A stretch of DNA of 64,000 bases, taken from assembly GCA_934216155.1 (NCBI GenBank), contig CAKQBK010000002.1, forward strand, positions 22,784-86,783. The letters are read 5' to 3'. This document shows positions 17,326 through 26,468 of the stretch, piece after piece. Origin of the DNA: an uncultured Dialister sp. (GTDB lineage Bacteria; Bacillota; Negativicutes; Veillonellales; Dialisteraceae). How positions within the stretch are numbered: the stretch's first letter is position 1; each line of letters begins with the position of its first letter. The position numbers were made by a program, and so were the translations under genes. The notes below the pieces were generated by a model. It did not search any database and was not told the DNA's origin. It worked only from the letters and a program-made list of their open reading frames with translations.

Positions 17326-17360
17326 AAAAAGACACTACTAGAAACAGTGGTGTCTTTTTA
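17326..17360 (-). terminator. Terminator of the 386-aa gene
   Basis: Stem AAAAAGACACTAC / GTGGTGTCTTTTT with loop TAGAAACA, directly at the 3' end of the minus-strand gene; symmetrical enough to act both ways. Confidence 0.8.
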
Positions 17361-18518
17361 AAATAACTTTTTCAGTTTTGCAAAGAGTCCTAATTTCTTT
17401 TTCTCTTCTTTTACGGTTTCTTTAGCCACTGGTTTGGGCTGTACCGGTGTGGTGGATTTCGGGAAGGCTCCTTCGCTGGGGCGGAAGGGTGGCGGTGCGG
17501 TGAAGGTGGGCATGCGGAGAACCGGCGGGGCCATGATTTTCGGCTTTACCGCAGCGGCTCTTGGATGGCGCGGGCGGGCTTCGCTTCGTCCATAAGGCAC
17601 GTAGTGGTATGCTTTGGACGAGGGATCAGGCACGTTTTTATCACAAATGTATTTCGTGCCATTGAAATCGATGCCTCGCAGTCGTTCCAGCAGCATGGAG
17701 GCCATCACTTGAGGCGAGAAATAGGAGAACGGAAGAGACGGAGCCATGCGAGCGATGGAGGAGAGGAAAGACCCTTTCACATCGTCCATGGTCATATGAA
17801 GTTCTTTTCGCAGTTCATCCATGAGAAGAATCATGCCCTTTTGGGTCGGAAATAGATTTTCGTAAGGCACCAGGTTGTTTTTATTTCCCATGCCGGACAT
17901 ATCCATGAAGAAAACCAGGTACAAGTAGGGCAGGGCGTAATCGTTGTGTTTGATGCGAATGTAGAAATTGGCTACTGTGTAGTACATATTGCGGAGCTTC
18001 GACCATTCGCCAGCCATGGTGTAAATGGCGATTTTTTGCTGGAAAGCCCGGTACAGAATGGCCCGGGCGGTGTACGATTCACCGCGGGCCGCCAGGGCAT
18101 TTTGGGATTCCCCAATTTCCCCTTCTGTGAGGCCATAGTTTTCACGTACGTTCAGCACATAGGCCATGTGATGTCCGATTTCCGCTTGTCCTTCCTTGGT
18201 GAGCACATAAATTTTCGGCACTCCGTGGGCGTAGTCCTTTTCTGGAATTTTCGCAATGACCCGTCCCACTAGCTCTGCGTGAGTCCCTTCGCCGGATAGG
18301 TCGTAACGGGCCAGGAAATCCGACAACGCTTTATCGGGCAGGAGAGAAACCGTTTCCTGTGGCTTGCTGGAACGGATCCAGCCTTCGTCCATCAGTGTGT
18401 CGATGCGGCTGTTGGCGTCTTCGCCGTAAATATTGTATTTGTAAGGCGGCACCTTGTGGTGCAGCGGCTTTCCGTCAAAATAGTCCAAAAGCAAAATGTC
18501 TTTGATGGATAGTGCCAT
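17358..18518 (-). CDS. Unknown protein with possible SAP-like motif and Pro-rich tail (386 aa)
   Basis: I do not recognise the family. Residues about 62-90 (LSDFLARYDLSGEGTHAELVGRVI) resemble a SAP motif, a small helix-turn-helix often seen in DNA-bound proteins. The middle (150-290) is predicted helical and soluble (RNMYYTVANFYIRIKHNDYA). Residues 310-370 are Pro-, Ala- and Lys-rich and probably disordered, ending in a short basic helix (KKLGLFAKLKKLF) that could touch membrane. No signal peptide. Start ATG at 18518 has a GGAGGG ribosome site. Single gene with its own terminator. The SAP assignment is tentative. Confidence 0.75.
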   Translation of the reverse strand: MALSIKDILLLDYFDGKPLHHKVPPYKYNIYGEDANSRIDTLMDEGWIRSSKPQETVSLLPDKALSDFLARYDLSGEGTHAELVGRVIAKIPEKDYAHGVPKIYVLTKEGQAEIGHHMAYVLNVRENYGLTEGEIGESQNALAARGESYTARAILYRAFQQKIAIYTMAGEWSKLRNMYYTVANFYIRIKHNDYALPYLYLVFFMDMSGMGNKNNLVPYENLFPTQKGMILLMDELRKELHMTMDDVKGSFLSSIARMAPSLPFSYFSPQVMASMLLERLRGIDFNGTKYICDKNVPDPSSKAYHYVPYGRSEARPRHPRAAAVKPKIMAPPVLRMPTFTAPPPFRPSEGAFPKSTTPVQPKPVAKETVKEEKKKLGLFAKLKKLF

Positions 18519-18747
18519 GGTGGTTTCCCTCCTTTCGTGGTTAGTAGGCAGTTAGCGGTTAGCAGTAGGCAGTAAAAACTGCTAACTGCCTACTGCTAAC
18601 TGTTTTTATATTTTTCCATCCTTAAGTATAATACAAAAGGGTTATTTTAGGATAGAGGGAAAGTAAATGAGGATTTGGATAACCGCTATGGATGTCATGT
18701 TTCACGTGAAATATTTTTATAGTGCGCTAAATAGTGCACCTGTAAAG
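18519..18747. repeat. Inverted GTTAGCAGTAGGCAGT repeat and parS variant
   Basis: A near-perfect hairpin (about 18538-18602, GCAGTTAGC-type arms) lies upstream of the 386-aa gene, followed by AT-rich DNA and parS variant TGTTTCACGTGAAATA at 18698. Confidence 0.7.
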
Positions 18748-18778
18748 AAAAAGCACTTTCGAGAGATCTCGAAAGTGC
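18748..18778 (-). terminator. Terminator of tRNA-Arg(CCT)
   Basis: GCACTTTCGAGA / TCTCGAAAGTGC stem followed on the minus strand by TTTTTC, immediately 3' of the tRNA. Confidence 0.85.
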
Positions 18779-18789
18779 CGATAAAATCG

Positions 18790-18866
18790 TGGTGCGCTTG
18801 GGGGGATTTGAACCCCCGACACACGGTTTAGGAAACCGCTGCTCTATCCAGCTGAGCTACAAACGC
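18790..18866 (-). tRNA. tRNA-Arg (anticodon CCT)
   Basis: 77-nt cloverleaf on the minus strand: acceptor GCGTTTG pairs with CAAGCGC, anticodon arm GCGGT-TTCCTAA-ACCGT giving CCT, T-loop TTCAAAT, encoded CCA. Promoter on the minus strand: TTGCCA (18901-18906) and TATAAT (18877-18882) spaced 18 bp. Confidence 0.95.
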
Positions 18867-18906
18867 GTACAACATTATTATAGCATGAGAGGTGAGAGAT
18901 TGGCAA

Positions 18907-19290
18907 AATTATTATGGGATAGGAATCAATTGCTGGTAACTGTAAGAGGCATGTTTCACGTGAAACATGATTGGTTAGCAGTTAGCAGTTTGCTGATTAT
19001 ACTGCCTACTGCTAACTGCAAACTTGTTCTGACAGAAAAAAGATTATAAAAGGTTATGTGAAAACAGGATTTCCATAACCTTTTATAACCTTTTTAACCT
19101 TGTCACTTGTGGTAGGTGGAAATGTTTCACAAAAGAAATTGGCAGAACTATAACCTTTATACCCATTGTTTCACGTGAAACATGACGTGAGTGGTTTTTA
19201 ATCCCTAGCTACTAGCTACCAGTCACCAGTCACCAAAATTTCAAAATCATCTTTTAAAATTCTTCCCATTTATATATAATAAGACGCAAA
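18907..19290. repeat. Block A remnant between two perfect parS sites
   Basis: Perfect parS 18952, GCAGTTAGCAGT-type repeats, block A right half (about 19040-19166), perfect parS 19167, then CTAGCTACCAGTCACC-type repeats and a TATATATAAT promoter-like stretch before the next gene. Confidence 0.75.
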
Positions 19291-19302
19291 GGAGGGGTGT
19301 GG

Positions 19303-20385
19303 ATGGAAGGATTACGAATGCATCGTATCGATAGGGTACGGAAGGAAATGGAGCAGGTCGGTATATCACAGCTGGTGGTGTCTGATTCGGCGGCCCTATG
19401 GTATTTGACGGGAGAAGAAATCCATTCGGGAGAGCGGTTGACTGTGTTGGTGATTCAGCCGGAAACGGTTTTCTGGATTCGGAATCAACTCTTTCCGTTG
19501 TACCATAAGACCGGGGACATTTCAGATATTTCTTTTGCTGACGGAGAAGATGGCATTTCTCTTTTGGCTAATTCCTTGCTGGCTGGCGTTTGCGGCGTGG
19601 ATCGGGCTTGGGCGGCGGAATTTCTGTTGGCGTTGCAAGAGAAGCGGAAGGATATTTCCTTTGTTAATGGTTCTCCGTGCATCGATGTGGTGCGATCTTG
19701 TAAGGACGCAGAGGAAATAGAAGTTATGCGGGAAGCGTCTCGTATCAATGACCGGGCTATGGCGCGGATGCAGGCGTGGATTCAGGTGGGCATGACGGAA
19801 AGGGAATGTGCGGATCAGTTACTTTCTGTCTATAAGGAAGAAGGGGCAGAAGGATTTTCGTTCCCGCCTATCGTTTCTTTCGGTGCCCATGGGGCGGATC
19901 CCCATCATATGCCCGATGATACCATGCTTCAGGAACGGGATGTGGTGCTTCTTGATATAGGCTGCAAGAAAAATCACTATTGCAGCGATATGACACGGAC
20001 TTATTTTGTGGGCGAACCTACGGAAGAGGAACGAAAGGTGTACCAGATTGTGGAAGAAGCGGGGCGATTGGCGGAATCCATGGTACGTCCGGGAGTGGCG
20101 TTGAAAGATTTGGATCAAGCGGCACGAAATCATATCGCAAAGGCCGGGTATGGGAAATATTTCACCCATCGCCTGGGCCATTTCATTGGCATCCGGGAAC
20201 ACGAAGCAGGAGAGGTGTCTTCTACTTCCGATCTCATTGCCAAGCCGGGGATGATTTTTTCCATCGAACCAGGTGTCTATTTGCCGGGCCAATTCGGCGT
20301 CCGCATTGAGGACTTGGTACTGGTCACGGAAGATGGGTGCGAGGTATTGAATAAAGCAGATCGGCAGTTAGGAGTGAGGAATTAG
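19303..20385 (+). CDS. M24 metallopeptidase, Xaa-Pro aminopeptidase/dipeptidase type
   Basis: 360 residues; removes N-terminal residues before proline or splits Xaa-Pro dipeptides in the cytoplasm. Creatinase N-terminal domain (about 5-130) and pita-bread catalytic domain with the metal ligands: Asp in LLDIGCKKN, Asp in CSDMTRTY, His in HRLGHFIGI, Glu in SIEPGVY and Glu in RIEDLVLV. I prefer the ATG at 19303 with GGAGG seven bases upstream; a GTG at 19297 and an ATG at 19318 are alternatives. The last residues (RQLGVRN) and the stop come from repeat DNA (CAGTTAGGAGTGAGGAATTAG). Confidence 0.9.
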   Translation: MEGLRMHRIDRVRKEMEQVGISQLVVSDSAALWYLTGEEIHSGERLTVLVIQPETVFWIRNQLFPLYHKTGDISDISFADGEDGISLLANSLLAGVCGVDRAWAAEFLLALQEKRKDISFVNGSPCIDVVRSCKDAEEIEVMREASRINDRAMARMQAWIQVGMTERECADQLLSVYKEEGAEGFSFPPIVSFGAHGADPHHMPDDTMLQERDVVLLDIGCKKNHYCSDMTRTYFVGEPTEEERKVYQIVEEAGRLAESMVRPGVALKDLDQAARNHIAKAGYGKYFTHRLGHFIGIREHEAGEVSSTSDLIAKPGMIFSIEPGVYLPGQFGVRIEDLVLVTEDGCEVLNKADRQLGVRN

Positions 20386-20590
20386 GAGTGAGGAGTGGTG
20401 GAAGGGGCGCACAACTTATAAAGCGCCCCAATACCCCTTTTTATAATGTTTCACGTGAAACATACATCGGCGAGCTTATAGAAACGGACTCGGACATATA
20501 CGAAATTATCCATATAAGAGTAATTCGATGTGCTCGCCGCCTTCACTCCTCACTCCTCATTCCTAACTCCTCATTATACTGAAAGGAGAC
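20386..20590. repeat. C2 - perfect parS - reversed C1 island
   Basis: C2 (about 20368-20445), perfect parS 20447, reversed C1 and tail (about 20468-20580), then the aroD ribosome site GAAAGGAG. Confidence 0.85.
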
Positions 20591-20597
20591 ATGAAAA

Positions 20598-21356
20598 ATG
20601 ATTACTATCAAAAATATGCAATTAGGCAGCGGTCGTCCGAAGATTTGTGTACCCCTGGTATCTGATTCTTTGGACGCATTGGATAAGGAATGTGCTTCTT
20701 TGCAGGATTGCCCACTGGATATGCTGGAATGGCGGGTGGATTATTTGCTGAACATGGAAGGCATTCAGCTCACCACGGATTTAGAAAAGGCGTATACCAT
20801 CATTCGTAAGTATTTCCCGGAAACGCCGCTTTTGACTACGGTTCGCACCAAGAGCCAGGGCGGCGCCCATAAGACGCCGGGAGGAGAATATATTTCCCTG
20901 CTGTCTTTGATTATGAATTCCCATTGGGCGGATATTTTGGATGTGGAATACGGCCATGAACTGATGGATACGAAGGTTTTGATTCGCCAGGCCAAAGCCC
21001 AGGGGCTGACGGTGCTCATGAGTTATCACAAGTTCAAACGGGCTATGAGTGAAACCGAATTGATTGATACGCTGGAAAATATGAAATCCCTCAAAGCAGA
21101 TATTTTGAAAATTGCGGTGATGCCAAAGACGCCAAAAGACACCGCTGCTCTTCTCTCCGCTGCCGCACGGGTGGGCGAAGTCTATCCGGATACACCGATC
21201 ATCACTATCGGCATGGGCGAAGTGGGACAGCTCACTCGTTTGGCTGGAAATACTTTGGGAGCACCTTTGACCTTTGCAGCCGGCAAAGAAGCCAGTGCGC
21301 CGGGGCAGCTGACAGCAGAAGAAGTGAAATCGGTGCTGGATGTGCTGTATCGTTAA
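20598..21356 (+). CDS. aroD: 3-dehydroquinate dehydratase, type I
   Basis: 252 residues; third step of the shikimate pathway, forming 3-dehydroshikimate by a Schiff-base mechanism. Type I features: substrate-binding EWRVDYL near residue 46, catalytic His in MSYHKFKRA (about 145) and the Schiff-base Lys in DILKIAVMP (about 170), with MGEVGQLTR near 207. ATG at 20598 follows GAAAGGAG. It stands alone; no other aro gene is nearby. Confidence 0.95.
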   Translation: MITIKNMQLGSGRPKICVPLVSDSLDALDKECASLQDCPLDMLEWRVDYLLNMEGIQLTTDLEKAYTIIRKYFPETPLLTTVRTKSQGGAHKTPGGEYISLLSLIMNSHWADILDVEYGHELMDTKVLIRQAKAQGLTVLMSYHKFKRAMSETELIDTLENMKSLKADILKIAVMPKTPKDTAALLSAAARVGEVYPDTPIITIGMGEVGQLTRLAGNTLGAPLTFAAGKEASAPGQLTAEEVKSVLDVLYR

Positions 21357-22080
21357 TTGGTGACTGGCGACTAGGGATTAGGATTCTGGAACTCGCTGGA
21401 GTCATGTTTCACGTGAAACGGAAATAAAGGTTAGCCCTTCGGGCAGGTTATACTTTGTGATTTCCTTTGTTTCACATAGTGGATATGCAAAAGAGACAAG
21501 GTTATGAAAGGTTATGCCATTAGCAGGGGATAACTTTTATTGCCGTGTTTCACGTGAAACGTGGGAGAAAGGGTTATTGTTGTGCTGATTTCTGTGGAGG
21601 CTTGATAGGCCTGTTCGCCGGAGTCAGGGTTATATTCTTTGATTTCCAATGTTTCACATAGTGGATATGTAAAAAGAGACAAGGTTATAAAAGGTTATGC
21701 ATCGCTAATGATATAACCTTTTATAACCCTGGCTCTTTCTTTTTGTGCTTAAATAAAACTAGCGAGAGTATGGAGTTATAACCTTGAAGCAGGCGGATGA
21801 GTAAATCAAGATACCATCGAAATCAGCAGAATGGTAACCTTTTAGTTTCATGTTTCACGTGAAACATGACTATAGCGGTACAAGCATAACCCTTCATAAC
21901 CTTGACTCTTTTCCTTTGTGAAACATGACACTAGCGATAGCATAGAGTTTATAACCTTGATGTAAGAGGACTGGTAAAGCAAGACTCTACCGGGATCAGC
22001 AGAATAATAACCTTTTCCCGCATTTTTATAGTATAATAAATGAGAATAACTTATCGTGAAACACAAGGAGGAAATATCCC
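21357..22080. repeat. Dense array of block A derivatives and four parS-type sites
   Basis: parS variants 21405 and 21546 and perfect parS 21851 delimit three rearranged block A copies (about 21421-21545, 21562-21850, 21870-22020). They contain GCCCGAAGGGC-like and CCTTTTATAACC arms. A promoter-like TATAAT (22032-22037) and an AAGGAGG ribosome site lead into larA. Confidence 0.75.
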
Positions 22081-23391
22081 ATGTCTCTTAAAGAATTCAA
22101 ATTGGCCTATGGCCGGGGCACACAGTCTGTGATGTTGCCGGAGGAACATATTTCTGATGTATTGGAAGGGGTGCCTACCGCTGCTTGTGACGTGAAGGAA
22201 GCCACTTTGGCTTGCATGCGTCATCCGATTGGTTGCAAACCTTTAGCTGAAACGGTGAAGAAGGGCGACAAGGTTTGTTTGGTGGTGGCAGATATCACCC
22301 GTGCTTGGAACCGGGCGTCGGAGTTTACGGTTCATGTGGTGAATGAACTCAATTTGGCGGGGATTCCAGATGATGATATTTACATCGTATTTGCTCAGGG
22401 TACCCATCGGCCCCATACCGATGAGGAAAATGTGACTTGCGTAGGCGAAGAAGTGGCTCGTCGTATCAAGATGTATCAGCATATTTCTACAGATAAATCC
22501 ATGTTGACTTTCATGGGTACCACCACCCGTGGCACTGATGTGTGGATTGATACCCGCGTGGCAGAGGCGGATAAGGTCATTTTGATCAATGCGGTATCTA
22601 CCCATGATATGGCTGGTTTTGGTGGCGGCCGCAAGCTCATTCTGCCTGGCGTGGCTGGATTTGAAACGGTGCAGCAGAACCATTGCCATGCCTTGGGGGA
22701 TGCGCTGGGCAGTGGTCTCAACCCAGATGCCAAACTTTTGAAGATTGAAGGCAATCCGGTGTCCGAAGATATGCAGGAAGCCTGCGACATGGTACATCCG
22801 TGTTTCTTGGTTCATTCCATCATTAACGAAGAAGGAAATATTTCTTCCATGGTGGGCGGCGACCCTTACAAAGCATGGCTGGAAGGCACCAAGGAAACCT
22901 ATCGCATGCAGAAGGTGCCTATGAAGCAGGAAGCAGACGTGACCATCGTGTCCGCCGGCGGTTATCCGAAGGATACGAATCTGTACCAGGGCACTAAGTG
23001 CTATGCCACTGCGGAAATTGCGACGAAAAAAGGTGGCATTATTATTACCATGATTGAAGCGGAAGACATCATGGAACCGGCGGCATACCTGGGCAGTTTC
23101 AAGTATAAAGATATGACAGAAATGGAAAAAGGCCTTCGCGATTGCTTCACCATTCCGTTCTTTGTGGCTTTTGAAAATCTGAATACCGCTCTGACCCATA
23201 CGGTGTACATTGTAACCAAACCGGAGAATTTTGACATTCTTCGAGAAAAGACCCACCAGATTCCTGTGGCAACTGTAGAAGAAGCATGGCAGCTTGCACA
23301 GAAACAGCTGGAAAAAGAAGGAAAGACCGATTACTCTATCAATATCATTCCCCATGGAAGTGCGATTGTACCGTATTTGAAAAGCAATTAG
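22081..23391 (+). CDS. larA: LarA-family nickel-dependent 2-hydroxyacid racemase (paralogue 1)
   Basis: 436 residues, full length. LarA uses a nickel pincer cofactor tethered to a Lys to racemise lactate or related 2-hydroxyacids. Conserved here: QGTHRPHT (active-site His region), STHDMAGFGGGRKLILPGV (second His and the cofactor-binding Lys) and NHCHALGD. The pincer-synthesis genes larB, larC and larE are not in the window. Homologues act on lactate, malate and other acids, so lactate is only the best guess. Paralogue at 26469-27770 on the other strand. Confidence 0.88.
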   Translation: MSLKEFKLAYGRGTQSVMLPEEHISDVLEGVPTAACDVKEATLACMRHPIGCKPLAETVKKGDKVCLVVADITRAWNRASEFTVHVVNELNLAGIPDDDIYIVFAQGTHRPHTDEENVTCVGEEVARRIKMYQHISTDKSMLTFMGTTTRGTDVWIDTRVAEADKVILINAVSTHDMAGFGGGRKLILPGVAGFETVQQNHCHALGDALGSGLNPDAKLLKIEGNPVSEDMQEACDMVHPCFLVHSIINEEGNISSMVGGDPYKAWLEGTKETYRMQKVPMKQEADVTIVSAGGYPKDTNLYQGTKCYATAEIATKKGGIIITMIEAEDIMEPAAYLGSFKYKDMTEMEKGLRDCFTIPFFVAFENLNTALTHTVYIVTKPENFDILREKTHQIPVATVEEAWQLAQKQLEKEGKTDYSINIIPHGSAIVPYLKSN

Positions 23392-24227
23392 AAATGAGGA
23401 ATTAGGAATGAGGAATGGTGGTGCGGCACACAACGTATAAAGTGCCGCATTATACTGATTTGGTGACTGGTGACTGGTGACTGGTGATTGGGATTATAGG
23501 GATTAGGTTTCAAGTCCGCTAGAGTTATGTTTCACGTGAAACGATACATAAAAGGTTATTATTGTGCTGATGACTGTAGAGGCATTTTTGCTGAAAATGT
23601 TTGCGACTAGGGGTATACTCTGTGAATTGGCTATTTCCATATGGTAATAGTTACAAAGAGACAAGGTTATAAAAGGTTATACATGAAACGTCCATGACAT
23701 AACCTTTTATAACCTTGTCTCTTTTGGCTTCTTGCTATGTTGGAAAGTGAGATCATAGAGTATAACCTTTTTTTGTAGTGGGCTAAAGCAGATTGAGAGG
23801 AAAGGAAATCCGTAAATAATACCCTTTTATCCAATGTTTCACGTGAAACATAAAAGGCAGTTAGAAGTGAGTAGTGAGAAGTTAGAAGTGAAGGCGGCGA
23901 GCTGCCTCGAATTGCTCTTATAACGTTTCGGTCATTTGGCAGGGGTCCTTTTTTTATATAGCTCGCCAAAATAAAAACAGCTAGACTCATATCTAAAAAA
24001 ATGTGATTCTAGCTGTTTTGTGTTTCAAAAATATAAAAAGGGGTATTGGGGCGCTTTATAAGTTGTGCGCCCCTAAGTGAGTTTACACCGCTGTCTCGGC
24101 TCCCCTGTCGGGGGAGCTGCCGAAGGCTGAGGGGGCAGCTCTAGCGAGATAAAATGCTAACGGTACGACAATCCGTTATGGGACTAATACCACTTCTCAC
24201 TTCTAACTGCTCATTTCTCACTGCCTT
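23392..24227. repeat. C2-like, block A, C1, C2 and block D repeats
   Basis: Heptad tail and a C2-like block (about 23386-23455), TGACTGGTGACTGG tandem repeats, parS variant 23528, block A (about 23544-23834), perfect parS 23835, C1 (about 23860-23970), a small hairpin near 23975-24022 (CAGCTAGA / TCTAGCTG), reversed C2 interrupted by block D (24076-24186). Confidence 0.75.
24076..24186 (+). repeat. Block D, copy 1 (inverted partner at 44908-45024)
   Basis: Starts near GTGAGTTTACACCGCTGTCT, contains a GGCTCCCCTGTCGGGGGAGC hairpin, ends near GTCCATTATGGGACTAATACC-like sequence. As far as I can read, the core is identical to the reverse complement at 44908-45024, and the surrounding C2 sequence also matches. 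Confidence 0.8.
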
Positions 24228-25178
24228 TTATAGCATATTCTTCTTCCACAGAATGAATGTCACAATGAGGGTTAAGAGGATACCGATGAGGATGACGGAG
24301 ACGAAGCCGAAGGGGGATTCGGCGAAGGGGACCGGGACGTTGATGCCCCACAGGCTATAGATCAAGGTGGGGATTGCCAGGATAATGGTGACCGAGGTGA
24401 GGAATTTCATGATTTGGGACAGTCGGTTGGAAATAATGGAGGAGAAGGAGTCCATCATGGACATCAGAATGTTGGTATAGATTTCCGCCATTTCCAATGC
24501 CTGCTTATTTTCGATGATTACGTCTTCCAGAAGGTCTTCGTCTTCTTCGTACATTTTGAGCAGCGAGTGGAGCGGGCTATTTCTGAGACGCATGAGCCGT
24601 TCCATCACGTTTTCGTTGGCGTGCAAGGCGAAGTTGAAGTAGGTCAGAGATTTTTGGAGTTCCAGCATGCGGAACAGTTCTTTGTTCTGCAACGATTTCC
24701 GGACCCGGGTCTCGATGACGTCGGTTTGTTTGTAAATTTGCTGCAGGAAATACAGGAAGGAAGAAGAGGCCTGGGACAGAATTTGAAATAGGAACCGGGT
24801 CTTCTTGTAGGTGTGGAAAGAATTGAAGGAATTGTTCAGGAATTTCTGAATCACCGTATTGGTTTCCAGGCAGACAGTGATGAAATATTGCCGGGTGATG
24901 AAGATACCTAGCGGCAACGCATCGTAGGCGTCAGTTTCCAATACCACTGGGGTATTGACAACCACAAAAATGTAATCATCTTCCAATTCCACGTGGGACC
25001 GTTCTTCTCTATCCAGTGCGGTCTGCAGGGAATCCACCGGGATACCGGTCAGTTCGTTGAGATGCACCAGTTCTTCTTCTGTGGGCGCGGCCGCATTGAT
25101 CCAGGAGCCTTTTTCCAGTTGTTCCAGGGGTACACTCATCAATATGTGATTTTCGTTGTGTTTGTATGCTTGTATCAT
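24228..25178 (-). CDS. corA: CorA-family magnesium/divalent cation transporter
   Basis: 316 residues. Long cytoplasmic N-terminal funnel and helices, then two C-terminal membrane segments (about 258-280 and 291-311). The signature loop between them, normally YGMN, reads LWGINVP, so GIN replaces GMN; such variants occur in CorA relatives and may alter ion selectivity. The end WKKNML is typical. ATG at 25178 with a GGAGGG ribosome site. The stop codon lies at the edge of the repeat tail (TTATAGCATATTC). Confidence 0.88.
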   Translation of the reverse strand: MIQAYKHNENHILMSVPLEQLEKGSWINAAAPTEEELVHLNELTGIPVDSLQTALDREERSHVELEDDYIFVVVNTPVVLETDAYDALPLGIFITRQYFITVCLETNTVIQKFLNNSFNSFHTYKKTRFLFQILSQASSSFLYFLQQIYKQTDVIETRVRKSLQNKELFRMLELQKSLTYFNFALHANENVMERLMRLRNSPLHSLLKMYEEDEDLLEDVIIENKQALEMAEIYTNILMSMMDSFSSIISNRLSQIMKFLTSVTIILAIPTLIYSLWGINVPVPFAESPFGFVSVILIGILLTLIVTFILWKKNML

Positions 25179-25776
25179 AGCCGCACCCCTCCTTTTAGTA
25201 GGCAGTTAGCAGTTGGCTGTTGGCCGAAGTAAATATGGTCCTGTACCAGTCACTAGCTACCAGTCACGAGTCACTTAGTTAGTACCATTTAACTATAGTC
25301 AGAAATTGGGATTCTGTCAATAAAAAACAGTTAGGAGTGAGGAATGAGGAGTGAGGAGTGGTGGTGGTGGCGCATCAATTCATATAGCGCCGCAATTTTC
25401 TATATAAAAAGAGTCATGTTTCACGTGAAACATGACAATATGGGTTATTATTCTGCTGATTTCTATTTCTAACATAGAGTAGTGACGGTAAGTGACAAGG
25501 TTAAAAGGGTTATAAAAGGTTATGTGGCTACCGTTTTCGCATAACCTTTTTATAACCCTTTATAACCCTGTCGCTTGCGATAACTGGAAATATTTCGCCA
25601 AAGAAATTAGCAGAATAATGACCTTCACAACCATGTTTTTCGGGAAACATGACTCTTTCCGTATTTCTTTTGGTGAGCCATATAGAAAAGGAGTCTACGG
25701 ACTTGAGAAATAGGTATAAGAGCAATATGGGGCGGCTCACCGCCACCACTCCTCACTCCTAATTCCTCACTCCTCA
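25179..25776. repeat. C2 - perfect parS - A - decayed parS - reversed C1 island
   Basis: GTAGGCAGTTAGCAG and CTAGCTACCAGTCAC repeats near 25197-25280 (with the corA promoter region), heptad tail and C2-like block (about 25325-25410), perfect parS 25417, block A (about 25433-25633), decayed parS 25634, reversed C1 with tail (about 25660-25785). Confidence 0.8.
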
Positions 25777-25998
25777 CTATTTAAGCGGCTCACTTGTCTG
25801 TGTTCTCAGAAACATTCTCTGGATAGTGACTTTTTGTCCCTGGAAGCGTTGGGACAGGACGGGGATGATCATGCGGGCAGCCTGGCGGATTTTGACTTTG
25901 TCGATGGGCTTGTTAGTATCTTTCAAGTGGTAGCACATCTGGTAGGTTTTCTTATCGCCTACGCGATAGAAGATGATGAGGTCACGGATGATGGTCAT
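25777..25998 (-). CDS. Small protein of unknown function (73 aa)
   Basis: Starts MTIIRDLIIFYRVGDKK after a well-placed AAGGAG, which is the main reason for accepting it. Basic, no clear membrane segment (KVKIRQAARMIIPVLSQRF could be an amphipathic helix). I do not recognise the family. The last residues border a reversed C1 tail. Longer in-frame extensions upstream run through parS and C2 repeats and are rejected. Confidence 0.6.
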   Translation of the reverse strand: MTIIRDLIIFYRVGDKKTYQMCYHLKDTNKPIDKVKIRQAARMIIPVLSQRFQGQKVTIQRMFLRTQTSEPLK

Positions 25999-26414
25999 AA
26001 TTTTTCTCCTTATATGGAATGAGGCTTGTTTCACGGGAAACATGAAAGGCAGTGAGAAGTTAGAAGTGGCGGAAGGGGCGCACAAAATTTGGAAGCGCCC
26101 CAATACCCCTTTTTTATATTTTAGAGAGAAGCAGATATCCTCGTGTTTCACGTGAAACATGACAATATGGGTTATTATTCTGCTGATTTCTATTTCTAAC
26201 ATAGAATGGTATGGGCCAGTGACAGGGTTAAAAGGGTTATGGAGGGTTATGAGGTTACCGTTTTCACATAACCTTCTATAACCTTTTTAACCTTGCTGCT
26301 TGCGATAGCAAAAAATGTTTCACAGAAGAAATCAGCAGAGTAATAACCTTTAATACCACGTTTCACGTGAAACATGGCTCCAGCGAAAACAGGAAGCCAT
26401 AACCTTATTTCTAA
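25999..26414. repeat. parS - C2 - parS - A - parS island
   Basis: Hybrid parS 26037, C2 with tail (about 26050-26120), perfect parS 26144, block A (about 26160-26358), parS variant CGTTTCACGTGAAACA 26359. Confidence 0.85.
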
Positions 26415-26453
26415 AAAAGCTGCACGCCTCCTATGAGGTATGCAGCTTTTAAA
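26415..26453 (-). terminator. Terminator of the second larA
   Basis: AAAAGCTGCATACCTCATAGGAGGCGTGCAGCTTTTTT on the minus strand forms a stem-loop with a U-run, just beyond the larA2 stop. Confidence 0.85.
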
Positions 26454-26468
26454 TACAGTATGAAATAT

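Noticed and set aside
22243-23433. Long open frame (396 codons) on the minus strand
   Set aside because: Shadow of the first larA; no family resemblance and no ribosome site.
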